From assembly GCA_000154345.1 (NCBI GenBank), contig DS480350.1, positions 372,001-436,000 on the forward strand: DNA of 64,000 nucleotides, in the 5' to 3' direction. Below, one piece after another: positions 8,768-19,105 of the stretch; positions within the stretch are counted from its first letter, which is position 1, and each line of letters opens with the position of its first letter. The notes under the pieces were generated by a model that had not been told where the DNA came from, did no database searches, and saw only the letters and a program-made list of their open reading frames with translations. The translations under genes and the position numbers were made by a program. The stretch comes from [Clostridium] leptum DSM 753 (lineage in GTDB: Bacteria > Bacillota > Clostridia > Oscillospirales > Acutalibacteraceae).

Positions 8768-9454
8768 TCAGCTTACTGGTATTTGGTTATCGATAACTAT
8801 TGTTCGGTCTCTCAACCTGCATGTGAAACCATACAGTACCATGCCAAGTTCTACGCAGTTTGACAGTTCTTTGTAGAAAAAAGTATTCTTGTCTATAACA
8901 ATTTCGGTGACATATGGATGTAGGGATACAATCATGAAACATACCTTTTTCCCTTTCTCCAATAGCTGCTTCAGCATATGCAGTTGATTTATGGCACGCT
9001 CTGAATAAACTGTCGGAAATAGAGCAGCAGATTTTAAAGAAATAACACTTTTAATTTCGACAATTGTATCAGTATCCTTGATATAGAGGTCTGCCTTGTA
9101 TCCGTCCACGTTATGCTCCTTTATAATCTCGCTACGCTGACCGAGAAAAGAAAAACGGCGACTATGGATGCCTTGTTCTATAGCTTTATTAGCCATAGAA
9201 GTGTTGAGAACAATATAGTTCCTTTTATATGGAACCGCATACAAAGCATATTTTGTACGAGAATTTCGATCTTGCGTGGGAAGCAGCAGAACGGACTTCC
9301 CACGTAGCGTCAAGAAGTTACTTAAATGGCAGGAGGACGGCACATAACATTCTGTAGGGACATCATCAATCAAAACCTCACATAAAAAGCGATTCTTCAG
9401 TTCTTTCACAAACTTACCTTTTAGGAAGCCAGCTGAATTTATTGCGTCTACCAT
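8768..9454 (-). CDS. SfsA-like nuclease, last gene of the candidate defence operon
   Basis: A 228-residue protein resembling the SfsA nuclease family along its whole length. The N-terminal half has the SfsA beta-rich nucleic-acid-binding layout (KFVKELKNRFLCEVLI, later YVPSSCHLSNFL and KSVLLLPT). The C-terminal half has a PD-(D/E)XK-type site: ADLYIKD (Asp122) and VEIKSV (Glu133, Lys135), followed by the family-typical LKSAALFPTVYSERAINQLH. SfsA proteins are usually stand-alone housekeeping genes, so its place here is unusual. An AAGGAGG lies before the ATG, and the gene starts 1 base after the stop of the large FtsK-like gene. It is likely the nuclease arm of the system, or an accessory to it. 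Confidence 0.75.
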   Translation of the reverse strand: MVDAINSAGFLKGKFVKELKNRFLCEVLIDDVPTECYVPSSCHLSNFLTLRGKSVLLLPTQDRNSRTKYALYAVPYKRNYIVLNTSMANKAIEQGIHSRRFSFLGQRSEIIKEHNVDGYKADLYIKDTDTIVEIKSVISLKSAALFPTVYSERAINQLHMLKQLLEKGKKVCFMIVSLHPYVTEIVIDKNTFFYKELSNCVELGMVLYGFTCRLRDRTIVIDNQIPVS

Positions 9455-9455
9455 C

Positions 9456-12400
9456 TCATTCCTCCTTTGAGGTAATGAAATCTATTAACTGCTCCTCTGT
9501 AATAAAGAAGCCCTGCATACGCAGTGTATCGCTGTCCGTCATCATAAGCATATCGCCCTTACCCAACAAATCCTCTGCACCTGAACGATCTAAAATGGTT
9601 TGAGAGTCTGTGTGTGAGGGAAGTCTAAAGGAGACTCGGAAAGGGAGCACAGCTTTTAAGGAGGAGGTTACGATAGTGGCACGCGGTTGCTGTGTAGCAA
9701 TCACTAAATGAATACCCAGGTTTCTGACACGCTGCGCTAGCATACAGAGATTAGATTCAAAATTCTTTCGAACCTCCTTGCCTTGTAGTTCGGCAGCCTG
9801 GACTAAGTCTGCATATTCGTCGATGATTACTACAAGACGCTTCATTTTCTTTTCAGGATTTTTGAAATTGTAGGAGTCGATATCTCTGCTATTGGCGGCA
9901 CGAATTAAATTAGTTCGTTCCTGCTTATCAATGGCGTTAATTGTTTCAAGTGCAGCGATTGCCTCATCAGCATTAGTAAGCACTCTTCCACCGCGCAAAT
10001 GCGGTAGCCCTTCGAAGAAATGAAAATCTGTTTGTTTCGGATCAACAATCAGTAATTCCAGTTCATCAGAGCTTAATTTATGGAGCAGGCTTACAATGAT
10101 AGAATAAAGGAATATGGTTTTACCAGATCCGGTTGTGCCTGCAATGAGCATATGGGGAGCCTTTGCTAAATCAATAACTTGGTATAGACCATCTGGCATT
10201 TGGCCCGCCAGCACATTCAATGCGCCAGGTACCGAGTCAAGCTTATCTAGGTGATCTATAAGCATAAGCGGCTTATTATCATCCGCAAAAGGAACATCCA
10301 ACCCAATGTAGCGTGTTCCCTTGATTCGGACGATAAATACCTCTCCTGTTGCTTCCAACTCACGAGCAATGTCTTCGCTTCGTTTTTTGAGATTATTTTC
10401 TGTCTCACCAGGCTTTAGCTCAAGCTTAAATCTAGTAAACCTAGCAGCCTGCTGGACAAGATTCTCATCAATTGGGAACGCCTGTATTCCATAGCTTTTC
10501 AAAACAATATTCAATCTGACGCATTTTTCGTGCAACTCGGAAGTTGTATTAGAAGCATCGTCAACACATGCTATATCACTAGCCACTCCGATAAGTGGAG
10601 CATCATTTTCAGCAACTGTTGTATTCACTAACGGAACTTGGTTTGAGAGGATAGCAGTAGACATAGTAGAGTTATCTACCGGCTCTGTCGGGACAATCGG
10701 TTGTGGTATTGACTCATTTTCTGTATCCGCTCTTGCTGCCTGTCGGATGGTTACCATAGGAGACGAGAGAATCGCTTGAATCTCCTTCGCACCGATCTTC
10801 ACAAGAGTGTACTCCTTAGAAGCCTCATCGTGATATATATTCGTATGGCTATCCACTGATGTGAAATCGACATGAGAAATATGGCGACAAATTTTAGGTG
10901 CATACTCGCCAGCAAACAGATTATTCATCCGCTGAATAACCTCTTGCTTTTGATTTGGGTTATAGTTGGTATTGCTGAATAAGCATTCAAATAGCTGTTC
11001 TCTCAGTATCTCTCGTCTAGAAATGGTGGTAATTTTTTCGCTTTTTCCAAACACTTCAAGCATTAAGGCCTCTAGGATTGCTGCTTGCTCTACTGCATGT
11101 CCTGAAATCACTCCATTATCACTAATCACATAATCAGCATAGGTCTTAACCTCAATCGCTTCAACGATAGGTGGAACATCATCAGTTTCACCAAATCGTA
11201 TAGCAATTAGGTCTGGTAGTTTTCCATCTTCTCGCTCAGAAAGCCATTCACGTGCTAGCTGAGTGTCGAGACCTACAATAATTGCATCTGGATATTGCTG
11301 TCGATATCTTAAGGCAGTAATTGCAAGGCCCAAACTTCCTTTACCATGATTCTGATCAAAAATTTGGTTTGTAGAGTGTGATACTATGCTAAGCAGGCCA
11401 TCATCATTTATAGCACGAGTGGCGGAAATTATCCTTTGTATGCCTTGATCACTTGGAACATAATTACCCAAGCTCGAAATAATTTCTTGGTAACCCATTG
11501 CAAATTTTCTGTTATTCCTGGAATAAATACCGATAGAACGGAAATCAGAGTTCTTATAGAATAACCGTTCACTACTTGATTGCAATGAGACATCCCAACT
11601 CTTCAAATTCTGATCAAGAATAATCAGCCAGTCTGTCTTTTTTAAGAGAGCCCCATAGGTTTCCCTCTTTAGGGGAGAATTCCAAAAAACATTTCGATGT
11701 CCAAAGGTGGAGGGCTGCTCATACAGTTTTTCGATGATACTGGCATAATTTGCAAAAATACCGCCTTCGTTTGCTGCACGTATTCTTACGCTACCTTGCA
11801 TCTTGTTATAGTCATAGACCTTGGGCAGACATAATGGATGAATGTGAATATTGCGATTGTTTCGAGCAATATCAATCTCCTGCTCATTAGGATCAAATAC
11901 TACGATAATGTGCTGTTCTTTGCTGATTCTTCGGAGTATCTCGGGGTATGTTTGGCGCACATTTTTAATTGCAAGGTTAAAGGCTCCGCTACGCTTTCCC
12001 CTTACCTTTCCAAGCATACCTTCGTTCAAGGCTTTGTCTTCAAGCTCTATCCAGTCCGAAGAGGTTTCCTTCGTTCGGAAAATAGTCAGATCGATACCTA
12101 CATTGCCGAAGGAGGAAAACTCCTTATCCAACTTCTTAAGCATTGTAACAACAGAATAAACTGAAGGTGGGTTTATAAAGCTAATACGTAGCATCATGCT
12201 GGCATGAGGATATAGGCACATATAGCGAATAATACCTTGCTGAACAGCCTCCAAGCCAGCACTGCTATTGCTGATTTGTGGTTTGGTAGAGTAAATTGGC
12301 ATGCAGCCAAGTCTTCCAGAATAGGGTAAGCATTCGGTTCTTGTAATTCTGTTTTTGGGAAGCATCAGTAGTGCGAGAGGATCAGGGATATCCTCAGCCT

Positions 12401-14036
12401 TACGAATGATAAAGTCTTTATCTTCGTCGGTAAGATAGCAATCCCCACCCGCAGGGACACCTCTGGAAGCGAGCATCTCTTCAGCTAATCTGATGTATTT
12501 CCATAAATACAGCGGATTTAATGGTGTAGGCACTGCATGGGAGTTATTACTCCCAATAATATAAACAATGTCTAACGAAAGAATCGTTCCTATGACCTTC
12601 TTTGCACCCGTAGAATCAAGCTCATAAAGATCCTTAAAGCTATCGCTTATTTCGGCAAGCAAGCGCTCATAGGACTGGAGATATGCGGAAAACAAGTTGC
12701 ACTTTGAAACGACCTGCAGCATTGGCACATCTTGTAAACGCTTAGCAAACGGCAGCAAGGCTTTTCGTGCAATCAGAAAGCTATCAAGTGCCGATAAAAC
12801 AGCCTTACCCGCAGCTTCTGCTTCTGGAAAGCTTGCAGCCCGTTGCAGATACTCTCTTGCTTCCTCGATAAAGCTATCATCAAAATGTTCGAAGCTATAC
12901 TTATCTGCATTATCAAGGGCCTCCTTGGGAGTCAGCACATCAGCTTCGATAATACCGCCCCATTCCATATTGGAAACTGTCATTTCAACAAGCCTTTCGG
13001 TTGATGCTTGAACAGGAATGTCAATTTTTACGCCGTCAATTTCAATACTTTTTATACAGCTTTTATTATTCTCAGGACGATCATCAATATCCTTTTCGGC
13101 TTGTCTTATAAACTCGTCAATAAGTTCATCCTTGCCGTCAAATATCAACTGTGAGGACGCTACAGTAGGATTGCTTCCCGATTTCTTAGGCGTTTTGGGT
13201 TTAGTGCCAGATGTGGGTACGGCAGCTTTAAGACATTTTTCAACCTCGCTCAGTTGTAGCTGCTTTAGTAACTCAATAGACGGTGTCCGATAGTATTCCA
13301 AAATCAGCCGTACAACGCTGTTATCAGGATTCTTAGCCAAAAAGCTTGAAATGTTCTGACGCTCCTTCTGCTCTAGGTTTGAGATTCTCCTAACAATGCT
13401 ATGATTATCTTTTATTTTCTTTATCAGCTGATCTCTTGTGGGTGAGCCAACAGCAAAGCCGTCATCGACCAAAAGGCCAAGACGGTAAAGCTCGGAATTT
13501 ACTACAATTGGGAGTTGCATTTCGTTGGCCGCAATAAGTGCTTCGAGATAATCTAAAACTCGTTCAAAGTTTAGCAGTGCACGAATATCCTTGCGTCCAA
13601 GTACTTGTAAAAAATTACGTATAGCATTATTGGTTTGTGGAAGCTTATCCAGAGCTAGCTTACAGCTGTTTTTATACACCTGCTCCATGCTGATTTTATC
13701 GTACCATCTTAGCGAGGAAAGCTTTTCCAATTCAGTATTCTTAATAAAGTGGATACGGAAAATATCCTCATTACCAAGATTTCGTGATTCCTCAGCCTCC
13801 TCAACGGAATAAAAGCATTTATATTCTTCCGCCCTTGGAAGTTGCTGCAGAATCCGCTTAGATTGCTCGTCATAGCCAAGGAAATACAGCTCAAGCAGTT
13901 TATTGTGCGGCATTTCCGAAAGAAACCCCTGGAAATCGATATCCGGAAGGTTAATAATGGATAGTCCAAAGCTATTGTCTTTCTTCAGCTTGTCTGCAAC
14001 TATGGAAATAATAACATCTGTAAGTAGTGTCCGCAT
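9456..14036 (-). CDS. Giant PD-(D/E)XK plus FtsK/HerA-like motor protein
   Basis: A 1526-residue protein. The C-terminal third is an FtsK/SpoIIIE-type DNA translocase: Walker A GTTGSGKT at residues 1300-1307, LLIVDPKQTDFHFF, Walker B VVIIDEYADL near 1405, then LGIHLVIATQQPRATIV and FRVSFRLPSHTDSQTILD. A nuclease-like motif lies before it: PDLIAIRF (Asp942) and EAIEVKTY (Glu962, Lys964), the D and ExK of the PD-(D/E)XK fold. The first 900 residues are not recognised. The architecture recalls DptH of the phosphorothioate-dependent DptFGH restriction complex, but no dndA-E modification genes are nearby. It overlaps or abuts both neighbours and should be co-translated with them. Confidence 0.8.
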   Translation of the reverse strand: MRTLLTDVIISIVADKLKKDNSFGLSIINLPDIDFQGFLSEMPHNKLLELYFLGYDEQSKRILQQLPRAEEYKCFYSVEEAEESRNLGNEDIFRIHFIKNTELEKLSSLRWYDKISMEQVYKNSCKLALDKLPQTNNAIRNFLQVLGRKDIRALLNFERVLDYLEALIAANEMQLPIVVNSELYRLGLLVDDGFAVGSPTRDQLIKKIKDNHSIVRRISNLEQKERQNISSFLAKNPDNSVVRLILEYYRTPSIELLKQLQLSEVEKCLKAAVPTSGTKPKTPKKSGSNPTVASSQLIFDGKDELIDEFIRQAEKDIDDRPENNKSCIKSIEIDGVKIDIPVQASTERLVEMTVSNMEWGGIIEADVLTPKEALDNADKYSFEHFDDSFIEEAREYLQRAASFPEAEAAGKAVLSALDSFLIARKALLPFAKRLQDVPMLQVVSKCNLFSAYLQSYERLLAEISDSFKDLYELDSTGAKKVIGTILSLDIVYIIGSNNSHAVPTPLNPLYLWKYIRLAEEMLASRGVPAGGDCYLTDEDKDFIIRKAEDIPDPLALLMLPKNRITRTECLPYSGRLGCMPIYSTKPQISNSSAGLEAVQQGIIRYMCLYPHASMMLRISFINPPSVYSVVTMLKKLDKEFSSFGNVGIDLTIFRTKETSSDWIELEDKALNEGMLGKVRGKRSGAFNLAIKNVRQTYPEILRRISKEQHIIVVFDPNEQEIDIARNNRNIHIHPLCLPKVYDYNKMQGSVRIRAANEGGIFANYASIIEKLYEQPSTFGHRNVFWNSPLKRETYGALLKKTDWLIILDQNLKSWDVSLQSSSERLFYKNSDFRSIGIYSRNNRKFAMGYQEIISSLGNYVPSDQGIQRIISATRAINDDGLLSIVSHSTNQIFDQNHGKGSLGLAITALRYRQQYPDAIIVGLDTQLAREWLSEREDGKLPDLIAIRFGETDDVPPIVEAIEVKTYADYVISDNGVISGHAVEQAAILEALMLEVFGKSEKITTISRREILREQLFECLFSNTNYNPNQKQEVIQRMNNLFAGEYAPKICRHISHVDFTSVDSHTNIYHDEASKEYTLVKIGAKEIQAILSSPMVTIRQAARADTENESIPQPIVPTEPVDNSTMSTAILSNQVPLVNTTVAENDAPLIGVASDIACVDDASNTTSELHEKCVRLNIVLKSYGIQAFPIDENLVQQAARFTRFKLELKPGETENNLKKRSEDIARELEATGEVFIVRIKGTRYIGLDVPFADDNKPLMLIDHLDKLDSVPGALNVLAGQMPDGLYQVIDLAKAPHMLIAGTTGSGKTIFLYSIIVSLLHKLSSDELELLIVDPKQTDFHFFEGLPHLRGGRVLTNADEAIAALETINAIDKQERTNLIRAANSRDIDSYNFKNPEKKMKRLVVIIDEYADLVQAAELQGKEVRKNFESNLCMLAQRVRNLGIHLVIATQQPRATIVTSSLKAVLPFRVSFRLPSHTDSQTILDRSGAEDLLGKGDMLMMTDSDTLRMQGFFITEEQLIDFITSKEE

Positions 14037-14038
14037 TC

Positions 14039-15520
14039 TTACACCTCCCAGCCAATTAGTGTCACACCATCAGCATATCGCTTAGCCAACCCCATAGAAA
14101 TTAACATATTGGCAATCTCCTTCGCATTTTCGGGAAGCTCACTACGAAGATCCTCAGGCGTCGCATCCGCAATTCCATAGCTGTCCATTAATGCGTAATC
14201 AATATCGGGGTCTGTCCCAATTACAACACAGTAGCTTTCCCGCAAAGCCGTTCCAAGCTCACACAGTTCAATTCCATCAATAAGGGAATCAACATCAATG
14301 ACGCTAAGTACAATAGTTTCCAAGAGAAAGCGATTAATAAGAAAGCGCTTATATCTACCACCCGAGCTGACAAGACCGGCTTTTGTACCCAATACATTGC
14401 AAAAATCAGACGGGGTTGTGTTCGGGTATTTGTATGTATATAAAGAAAACTGTAGCGCTTTTGCTGTGGCCAGCAAAGGTGAATCTCCTGCCTGGCAATT
14501 AGCACGAATATGTTGCAGAATTGTGCTTCGTACTCCCTTTGCCTCCTGCTGTTGTGTTAGACTCAAGCCTTTTACAATATACTCCTCATATGCGCTCTGG
14601 CTGCTGTAGTCACGGATTACGCCTGAGTCCTTCAGCCACTCGCAGACGAAGGCTGTGGTATATGCTTCAACTGATTTTTTACAGGCAACGAAGCAGGCTT
14701 CACTTGCACGCTCAACAGCGCCAAGGCTTTGTCCAGAGTCCAGCAGCAACGGAATCCTTTCTCCTCCAAATCTGACGCGGTTAATATCCTCAAGATAGTA
14801 GAAAATCGCAAATATTGAGAAAGAAACTATTCTTCGGAGCACTAGTAACGAATTGCCTCCTTTTTGCTTACTGTATTCCTCACAGTTTCTTGCTAAACAA
14901 TCAAATCCTCTACGAATAGTTTGTTTAGCAGCGTTCCAGCTAACATCAGTATGCTCAGGCTCATTTCGTTTAATACGTTCATCCTCTGGCTTCCGTACAA
15001 TAAGCGGCTTTATAAGCCGGGTAAGATCGTCATCATCATTCATGAGAGCAACTTTAATTACAGCAATAGCTGGTGAGGCCTTGCCTTCAATGGGAGTATA
15101 AAGAATATCCCTTAAAAACTCACCAATATCTGCTTCTGACAGAACCTTGGAACGAATTAGCCATTTCGAGGGAATATTCATAACTGAATGTGCAACACTT
15201 GGAAATACTGTAGAATCTGGATTAAAAACCTTCTCCAGATAGAAACGCATTTCCTTGAGATCTTCTGCAGGATCTTCTCCAGATTTATAAATTGCGTCTT
15301 GGTACTTTTCAAGCACCTCCTCCGAGAATGTTGCTTTCGACCGTCGTTCGCTTAGCACCCACTCATGAATATCATCAACTCTACACTCTATCCCTGTACA
15401 CGAACGGAAGATACCATTAGCCACATACAGCGGTTTTGTAGAGCTAGAGGTTGGATTGAAGCCTAAATTATTACACAGTTCTAAGCCGATTTCCGATAAA
15501 GTGTCCTGCTGCTTTGCCAT
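14039..15520 (-). CDS. Unknown 493-residue protein of the defence operon
   Basis: I do not recognise this family. The protein is mostly mixed helical, soluble, with no signal peptide or membrane segment, and has no obvious catalytic motif. Its start overlaps the stop of the upstream ATPase gene (TGATG), and it ends 2 bases before the FtsK-like gene, so it is tightly coupled to both. By position it corresponds to the middle gene of an ATPase, adaptor, motor trio such as DptF-DptG-DptH, so a structural or adaptor role is inferred. Confidence 0.7.
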   Translation of the reverse strand: MAKQQDTLSEIGLELCNNLGFNPTSSSTKPLYVANGIFRSCTGIECRVDDIHEWVLSERRSKATFSEEVLEKYQDAIYKSGEDPAEDLKEMRFYLEKVFNPDSTVFPSVAHSVMNIPSKWLIRSKVLSEADIGEFLRDILYTPIEGKASPAIAVIKVALMNDDDDLTRLIKPLIVRKPEDERIKRNEPEHTDVSWNAAKQTIRRGFDCLARNCEEYSKQKGGNSLLVLRRIVSFSIFAIFYYLEDINRVRFGGERIPLLLDSGQSLGAVERASEACFVACKKSVEAYTTAFVCEWLKDSGVIRDYSSQSAYEEYIVKGLSLTQQQEAKGVRSTILQHIRANCQAGDSPLLATAKALQFSLYTYKYPNTTPSDFCNVLGTKAGLVSSGGRYKRFLINRFLLETIVLSVIDVDSLIDGIELCELGTALRESYCVVIGTDPDIDYALMDSYGIADATPEDLRSELPENAKEIANMLISMGLAKRYADGVTLIGWEV

Positions 15521-17076
15521 CAGTGTTCAGCCTCCCTTCCTATGTAGTACTTAGCATTGCTTATTCTAAGCTTTTTACAACTCCCCTCGCGCCGGTTTGC
15601 AATTAAAGTTTCACCATCATAATAATCTTTGGCGATATCTGCAGCACAAAGAGCCTGTACAAATTGAGTCACGACCTGCTCATATTGTGAGGATAGTAAG
15701 GAGGCCGGGTAGCCATTCTCAATTAGAATTAGGCTACGCAGTAAGTCCATATTTATTTCCAGCTTGACATCGGGCCTTTTTATGCTACGCATGACAATAA
15801 AGGATGGGACATATTCCATCTTATTTAGCCACGCAACTGGTACCGGAGCAACTATCTCAAGCTCTTCGGTAGGAATATATCGCGTTGACACAGCTGCACC
15901 GGTCGTTCGGCTCAAATCATAACTATGCACAGTCCAGATTCTTAGCTGCTCACTTTCCTCGTCGGAAGCGAGGAAAAGTTTGTTCATAGACTTAATTAAC
16001 CGCCGCTTAATACTTCGCGCCTCCTGTTTAATTTTCACAAGAATATCTATGCATTTATTAAAATCCTGTGGCTGCAGATCAACAAGAGCCTGTGAAAAGC
16101 AATTTTCGAAGAAAAACTTACGTTTTATTGATTTGAAAAGCTGAACGGCATCCTCGACTGTTCCAATATCCTTGGATATATCAATTGGCCATTTCTGTGG
16201 GCAATCAATTTGCCACCCATCCTTTACCTCGCCATTCCATAGCTTTTCATCCCATGAAGGGCAGGAGAGAAGAATGGGATCGAATTGGAGCGCAAAGGAC
16301 ATTAGCTCATTATTGCCATCAAACAGTGCATTGTAATAGTACCCGTCACCTTCTTGATCAGGATCTGTACAACTGACAAGCATATAAGATAGCGCTCCCA
16401 GTATATCTCGAATTACAAAATGCTCGCCACTCATAGAAATGTAGGCAAAGATATTGATCAGCTGTTGCTGAGGTAGAGAGCTTTTCAATGCCTTTACATT
16501 ATGGCTTAATATAGTATTGCTGGTGCAATATGGCTGTAGCATATTAGTAAAGCGATCAAGCACCGTCTTTATGACATAACAATCCTCATCCAAAAGATTT
16601 CTTTCATTTAGGTCAACAATACAGATTCTCTTCAGTTCTATGGTTTGATTACCATAGATAAGAATATTTCTTTTTATCTCCATAAGCTCCTTATAGAATC
16701 TTTCGGATTTACTCTTGAAATGGGTTGTAAGCTTATGAAAAGGAAACTCATTTGCCGCAATGATGCAAGGCTTATTTTGCTCATAGCAATCCAAAATAAC
16801 ATCCATAAGATGATCAATGTCACTATCTGCAAGCCTGTTCATATCTGTTTCTACATAAATACCATCTAGGATATCCTTGAGTGCTTTAATAATAAACGTC
16901 TTGCCATCTCCAGGGTTGCCGGTGAGAAAAACAATTCTACGCTGCTCAACCATCAAACGGATTATATCTTCTACACCTGAGGCAATATGAAGCAAAGAGA
17001 TCTGCTCCTCTGTCATTGAGTCCGAATAACAATACTTTCCATTATACAATCTTTGAATAAACTGTAGGTTGTCCAT
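15520..17076 (-). CDS. P-loop ATPase of the defence operon (DptF-like by position)
   Basis: A 518-residue protein with a clear Walker A, GNPGDGKT at residues 53-60, in the context RRIVFLTGNPGDGKTFIIKAL. A hydrophobic beta strand PCIIAANEF (residues 103-110) may carry a sensor or Walker B-like role. The GNPGDGK form of the loop occurs in several defence STAND/AAA-like ATPases and in DptF-type proteins; I cannot decide between them from sequence. RBS-like GAGGTGA precedes the ATG. It lies 4 bases after the DruA-like gene and overlaps the next one. Confidence 0.75.
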   Translation of the reverse strand: MDNLQFIQRLYNGKYCYSDSMTEEQISLLHIASGVEDIIRLMVEQRRIVFLTGNPGDGKTFIIKALKDILDGIYVETDMNRLADSDIDHLMDVILDCYEQNKPCIIAANEFPFHKLTTHFKSKSERFYKELMEIKRNILIYGNQTIELKRICIVDLNERNLLDEDCYVIKTVLDRFTNMLQPYCTSNTILSHNVKALKSSLPQQQLINIFAYISMSGEHFVIRDILGALSYMLVSCTDPDQEGDGYYYNALFDGNNELMSFALQFDPILLSCPSWDEKLWNGEVKDGWQIDCPQKWPIDISKDIGTVEDAVQLFKSIKRKFFFENCFSQALVDLQPQDFNKCIDILVKIKQEARSIKRRLIKSMNKLFLASDEESEQLRIWTVHSYDLSRTTGAAVSTRYIPTEELEIVAPVPVAWLNKMEYVPSFIVMRSIKRPDVKLEINMDLLRSLILIENGYPASLLSSQYEQVVTQFVQALCAADIAKDYYDGETLIANRREGSCKKLRISNAKYYIGREAEH

Positions 17077-17080
17077 ATCG

Positions 17081-19060
17081 TCACCTCATTTTGCTAACAA
17101 GCACATCCTCTACATCAAAGCTAGTTAATCGATCTATAATATCAACTGTGCCTATACGTGTACGTAGCCAGCGTGTATACCAGTAGTCTATCATCTGATT
17201 TGTTTTCTCCGAAACATCTAGAGGCTCCTTTATATTAAACGGATATTCTAAGACATTTGTTGCGCCGCAAAGAAATGCACTTGTATTCTTTGCAAGATTG
17301 ATAGAATACACAATTCTAGGGGAGTAATGTTTGAGAAATGCATCAGCCTTGATGCCTAAACTGCTAAGGCCTCGACTGATTAACCTAAAACGAGGACTAG
17401 TGCCTTCTCCAAAAATATTATTGATTCTTCTACCACCGTCTTGGAGTTCAAGAACGCGCATCAGAGAAGAAGTCGTATTCTTAGAAAAGTACACTGTGCC
17501 ATAGCCCTCAGTAATGCCCATTTTTCTATACTGAATAGAAAAATCATCCGTTATTGGCACCTTTATGCGATTATATTGACTGCTACCAACAGCGTACAAA
17601 CTGGTTGTTCCCAAAAAAGCGAGTTGGTTGTCTCTGATAACCTTTGCGCCCTTCATTCGGGAGGCAATCTCGCTTACTTGATTTTGGTAGCGAACTGTGT
17701 AGTCACGAATAACTGTAGGGCTACAAGCAAGTATACTAATGAGTTTTCCTCCAAGCAACTCGTTATATGGAGGAATAGCACCACATACGATAATCTCCAT
17801 CATATTGGAGCCAATTTTTGTTTTTCTGTTTGCTACTAATGCCACATTAACAGCCTTACGTCCATCTTCAGCATGCATAAGTTCAGTAAGCCAAACAGAT
17901 GTATTTTCTGAATGATATTTTTCAAAGGTTAACTGTGCATCTAAGAGACGCGAAAGCTCGCTAGCACGCTTTTTCTTAAATAAGATTTCCTGAGCCTCTT
18001 GAATATAGCTCGTTACATGCGCAGTTTTCTTATTATCAATAGACTGTTTCCGAAGTTTTTCTGCTAACAAGCGAAGATCTTCAATTTTTTCTGCCGTAAC
18101 TGGTTGGCCAAGCTGATAATCAAGATCGTCCAAATACAACTCCGAAATAGCAGTCAAAAGATTCCGTTGGAGGATATCCATAGTATCAGCACTATAGTGC
18201 TGAAGTCTTTTCTCGTATTCTTCCTCTGTTTCCAAAAACTTTCTGGTGGTAGCCCCAACAGTTTTCCCGTTTGTTCCGCTGACGGTTTGACTGGAACGAT
18301 CAATCCTCTCCATTCGCTTTAGCCGTTTAGCGATTGCTTCGACTGTCCACCCAATGTCATCATCTCTGACAGTTAGATTGAGAACTGAATTCCCTAGCGC
18401 AAAGATACCAATAATGGGGTGATACTCTTGTGCGGCATCGCGGACCAGATAGAAAAGATTCCGTCCAGGCATAGTCTTATAAGGAATAGACCAGGTATAG
18501 CGAAAATATCGCCATATGTCCGACAGCCAATAACCTGTGTGCTCGTCTTTCTTATGTTCAACAAGCTGAATGTACGGGTGTACAATTGGTTCTACATTGT
18601 CTTGTATTCTACTGATTAGCTGCTGTGTATCACCGATAAGGTTTCTAATGGAAATTTGTGCACCGTTGAAATTTTTTTCTGCCTCCATCTTCTCTACAAA
18701 ATGCTGGACAGAGGGCTCTTGAAATTGCGCCTTTCTTTCTGAGCTTAAACGATATCTAATATATTCTTTATCTACAGTTTCTGGAGCAGCCATTTTTAGA
18801 TAAAGCTGATTTTCATGAACCTCAAGTTTCCAGCCTTGTTGGCATAAATCAATTAAAACATTAAGCGTAGCAACATATTTTACAGCCTCCAGATTATCTT
18901 CGTTATTTTCAAATGCTTTAAGCTCGTTTTGAACAAGCTGATTCCTATAATTCGGAAACGCATTACCAATCATTTGAACAAGAGTTGCAAAATACTGTTC
19001 ATGAACCTCATCCAACTGTGGATCGAAACATTCGAGGATTTCTCCCGCTTCATTCACCAT
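17081..19060 (-). CDS. DUF4338 / Druantia DruA-like protein
   Basis: A 659-residue protein (668 if the upstream ATG at 19087 is used; 19060 is preferred because GGAAGGA precedes it). In the 668-residue numbering two blocks match the DUF4338 family: GRNLFYLVRDA then IIGIFALGNSVLNLTVRDDDIGW (about 208-246), and IVCGAIPPYNELLGGKL then LACSP, FLGTTSLYAVGSSQYNR (about 433-507). DUF4338 is the DruA protein of type I Druantia anti-phage systems. The middle part (about 255-420) looks like an insert with helical content. No DruE-type giant helicase is in this locus, so it is not a standard Druantia system. Biochemical activity of the family is not established. Confidence 0.75.
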   Translation of the reverse strand: MVNEAGEILECFDPQLDEVHEQYFATLVQMIGNAFPNYRNQLVQNELKAFENNEDNLEAVKYVATLNVLIDLCQQGWKLEVHENQLYLKMAAPETVDKEYIRYRLSSERKAQFQEPSVQHFVEKMEAEKNFNGAQISIRNLIGDTQQLISRIQDNVEPIVHPYIQLVEHKKDEHTGYWLSDIWRYFRYTWSIPYKTMPGRNLFYLVRDAAQEYHPIIGIFALGNSVLNLTVRDDDIGWTVEAIAKRLKRMERIDRSSQTVSGTNGKTVGATTRKFLETEEEYEKRLQHYSADTMDILQRNLLTAISELYLDDLDYQLGQPVTAEKIEDLRLLAEKLRKQSIDNKKTAHVTSYIQEAQEILFKKKRASELSRLLDAQLTFEKYHSENTSVWLTELMHAEDGRKAVNVALVANRKTKIGSNMMEIIVCGAIPPYNELLGGKLISILACSPTVIRDYTVRYQNQVSEIASRMKGAKVIRDNQLAFLGTTSLYAVGSSQYNRIKVPITDDFSIQYRKMGITEGYGTVYFSKNTTSSLMRVLELQDGGRRINNIFGEGTSPRFRLISRGLSSLGIKADAFLKHYSPRIVYSINLAKNTSAFLCGATNVLEYPFNIKEPLDVSEKTNQMIDYWYTRWLRTRIGTVDIIDRLTSFDVEDVLVSKMR

Positions 19061-19105
19061 TTTATCTATCCTTCCGTGGCTTGTCATATTTATTTGAAAA
19101 TTAAA

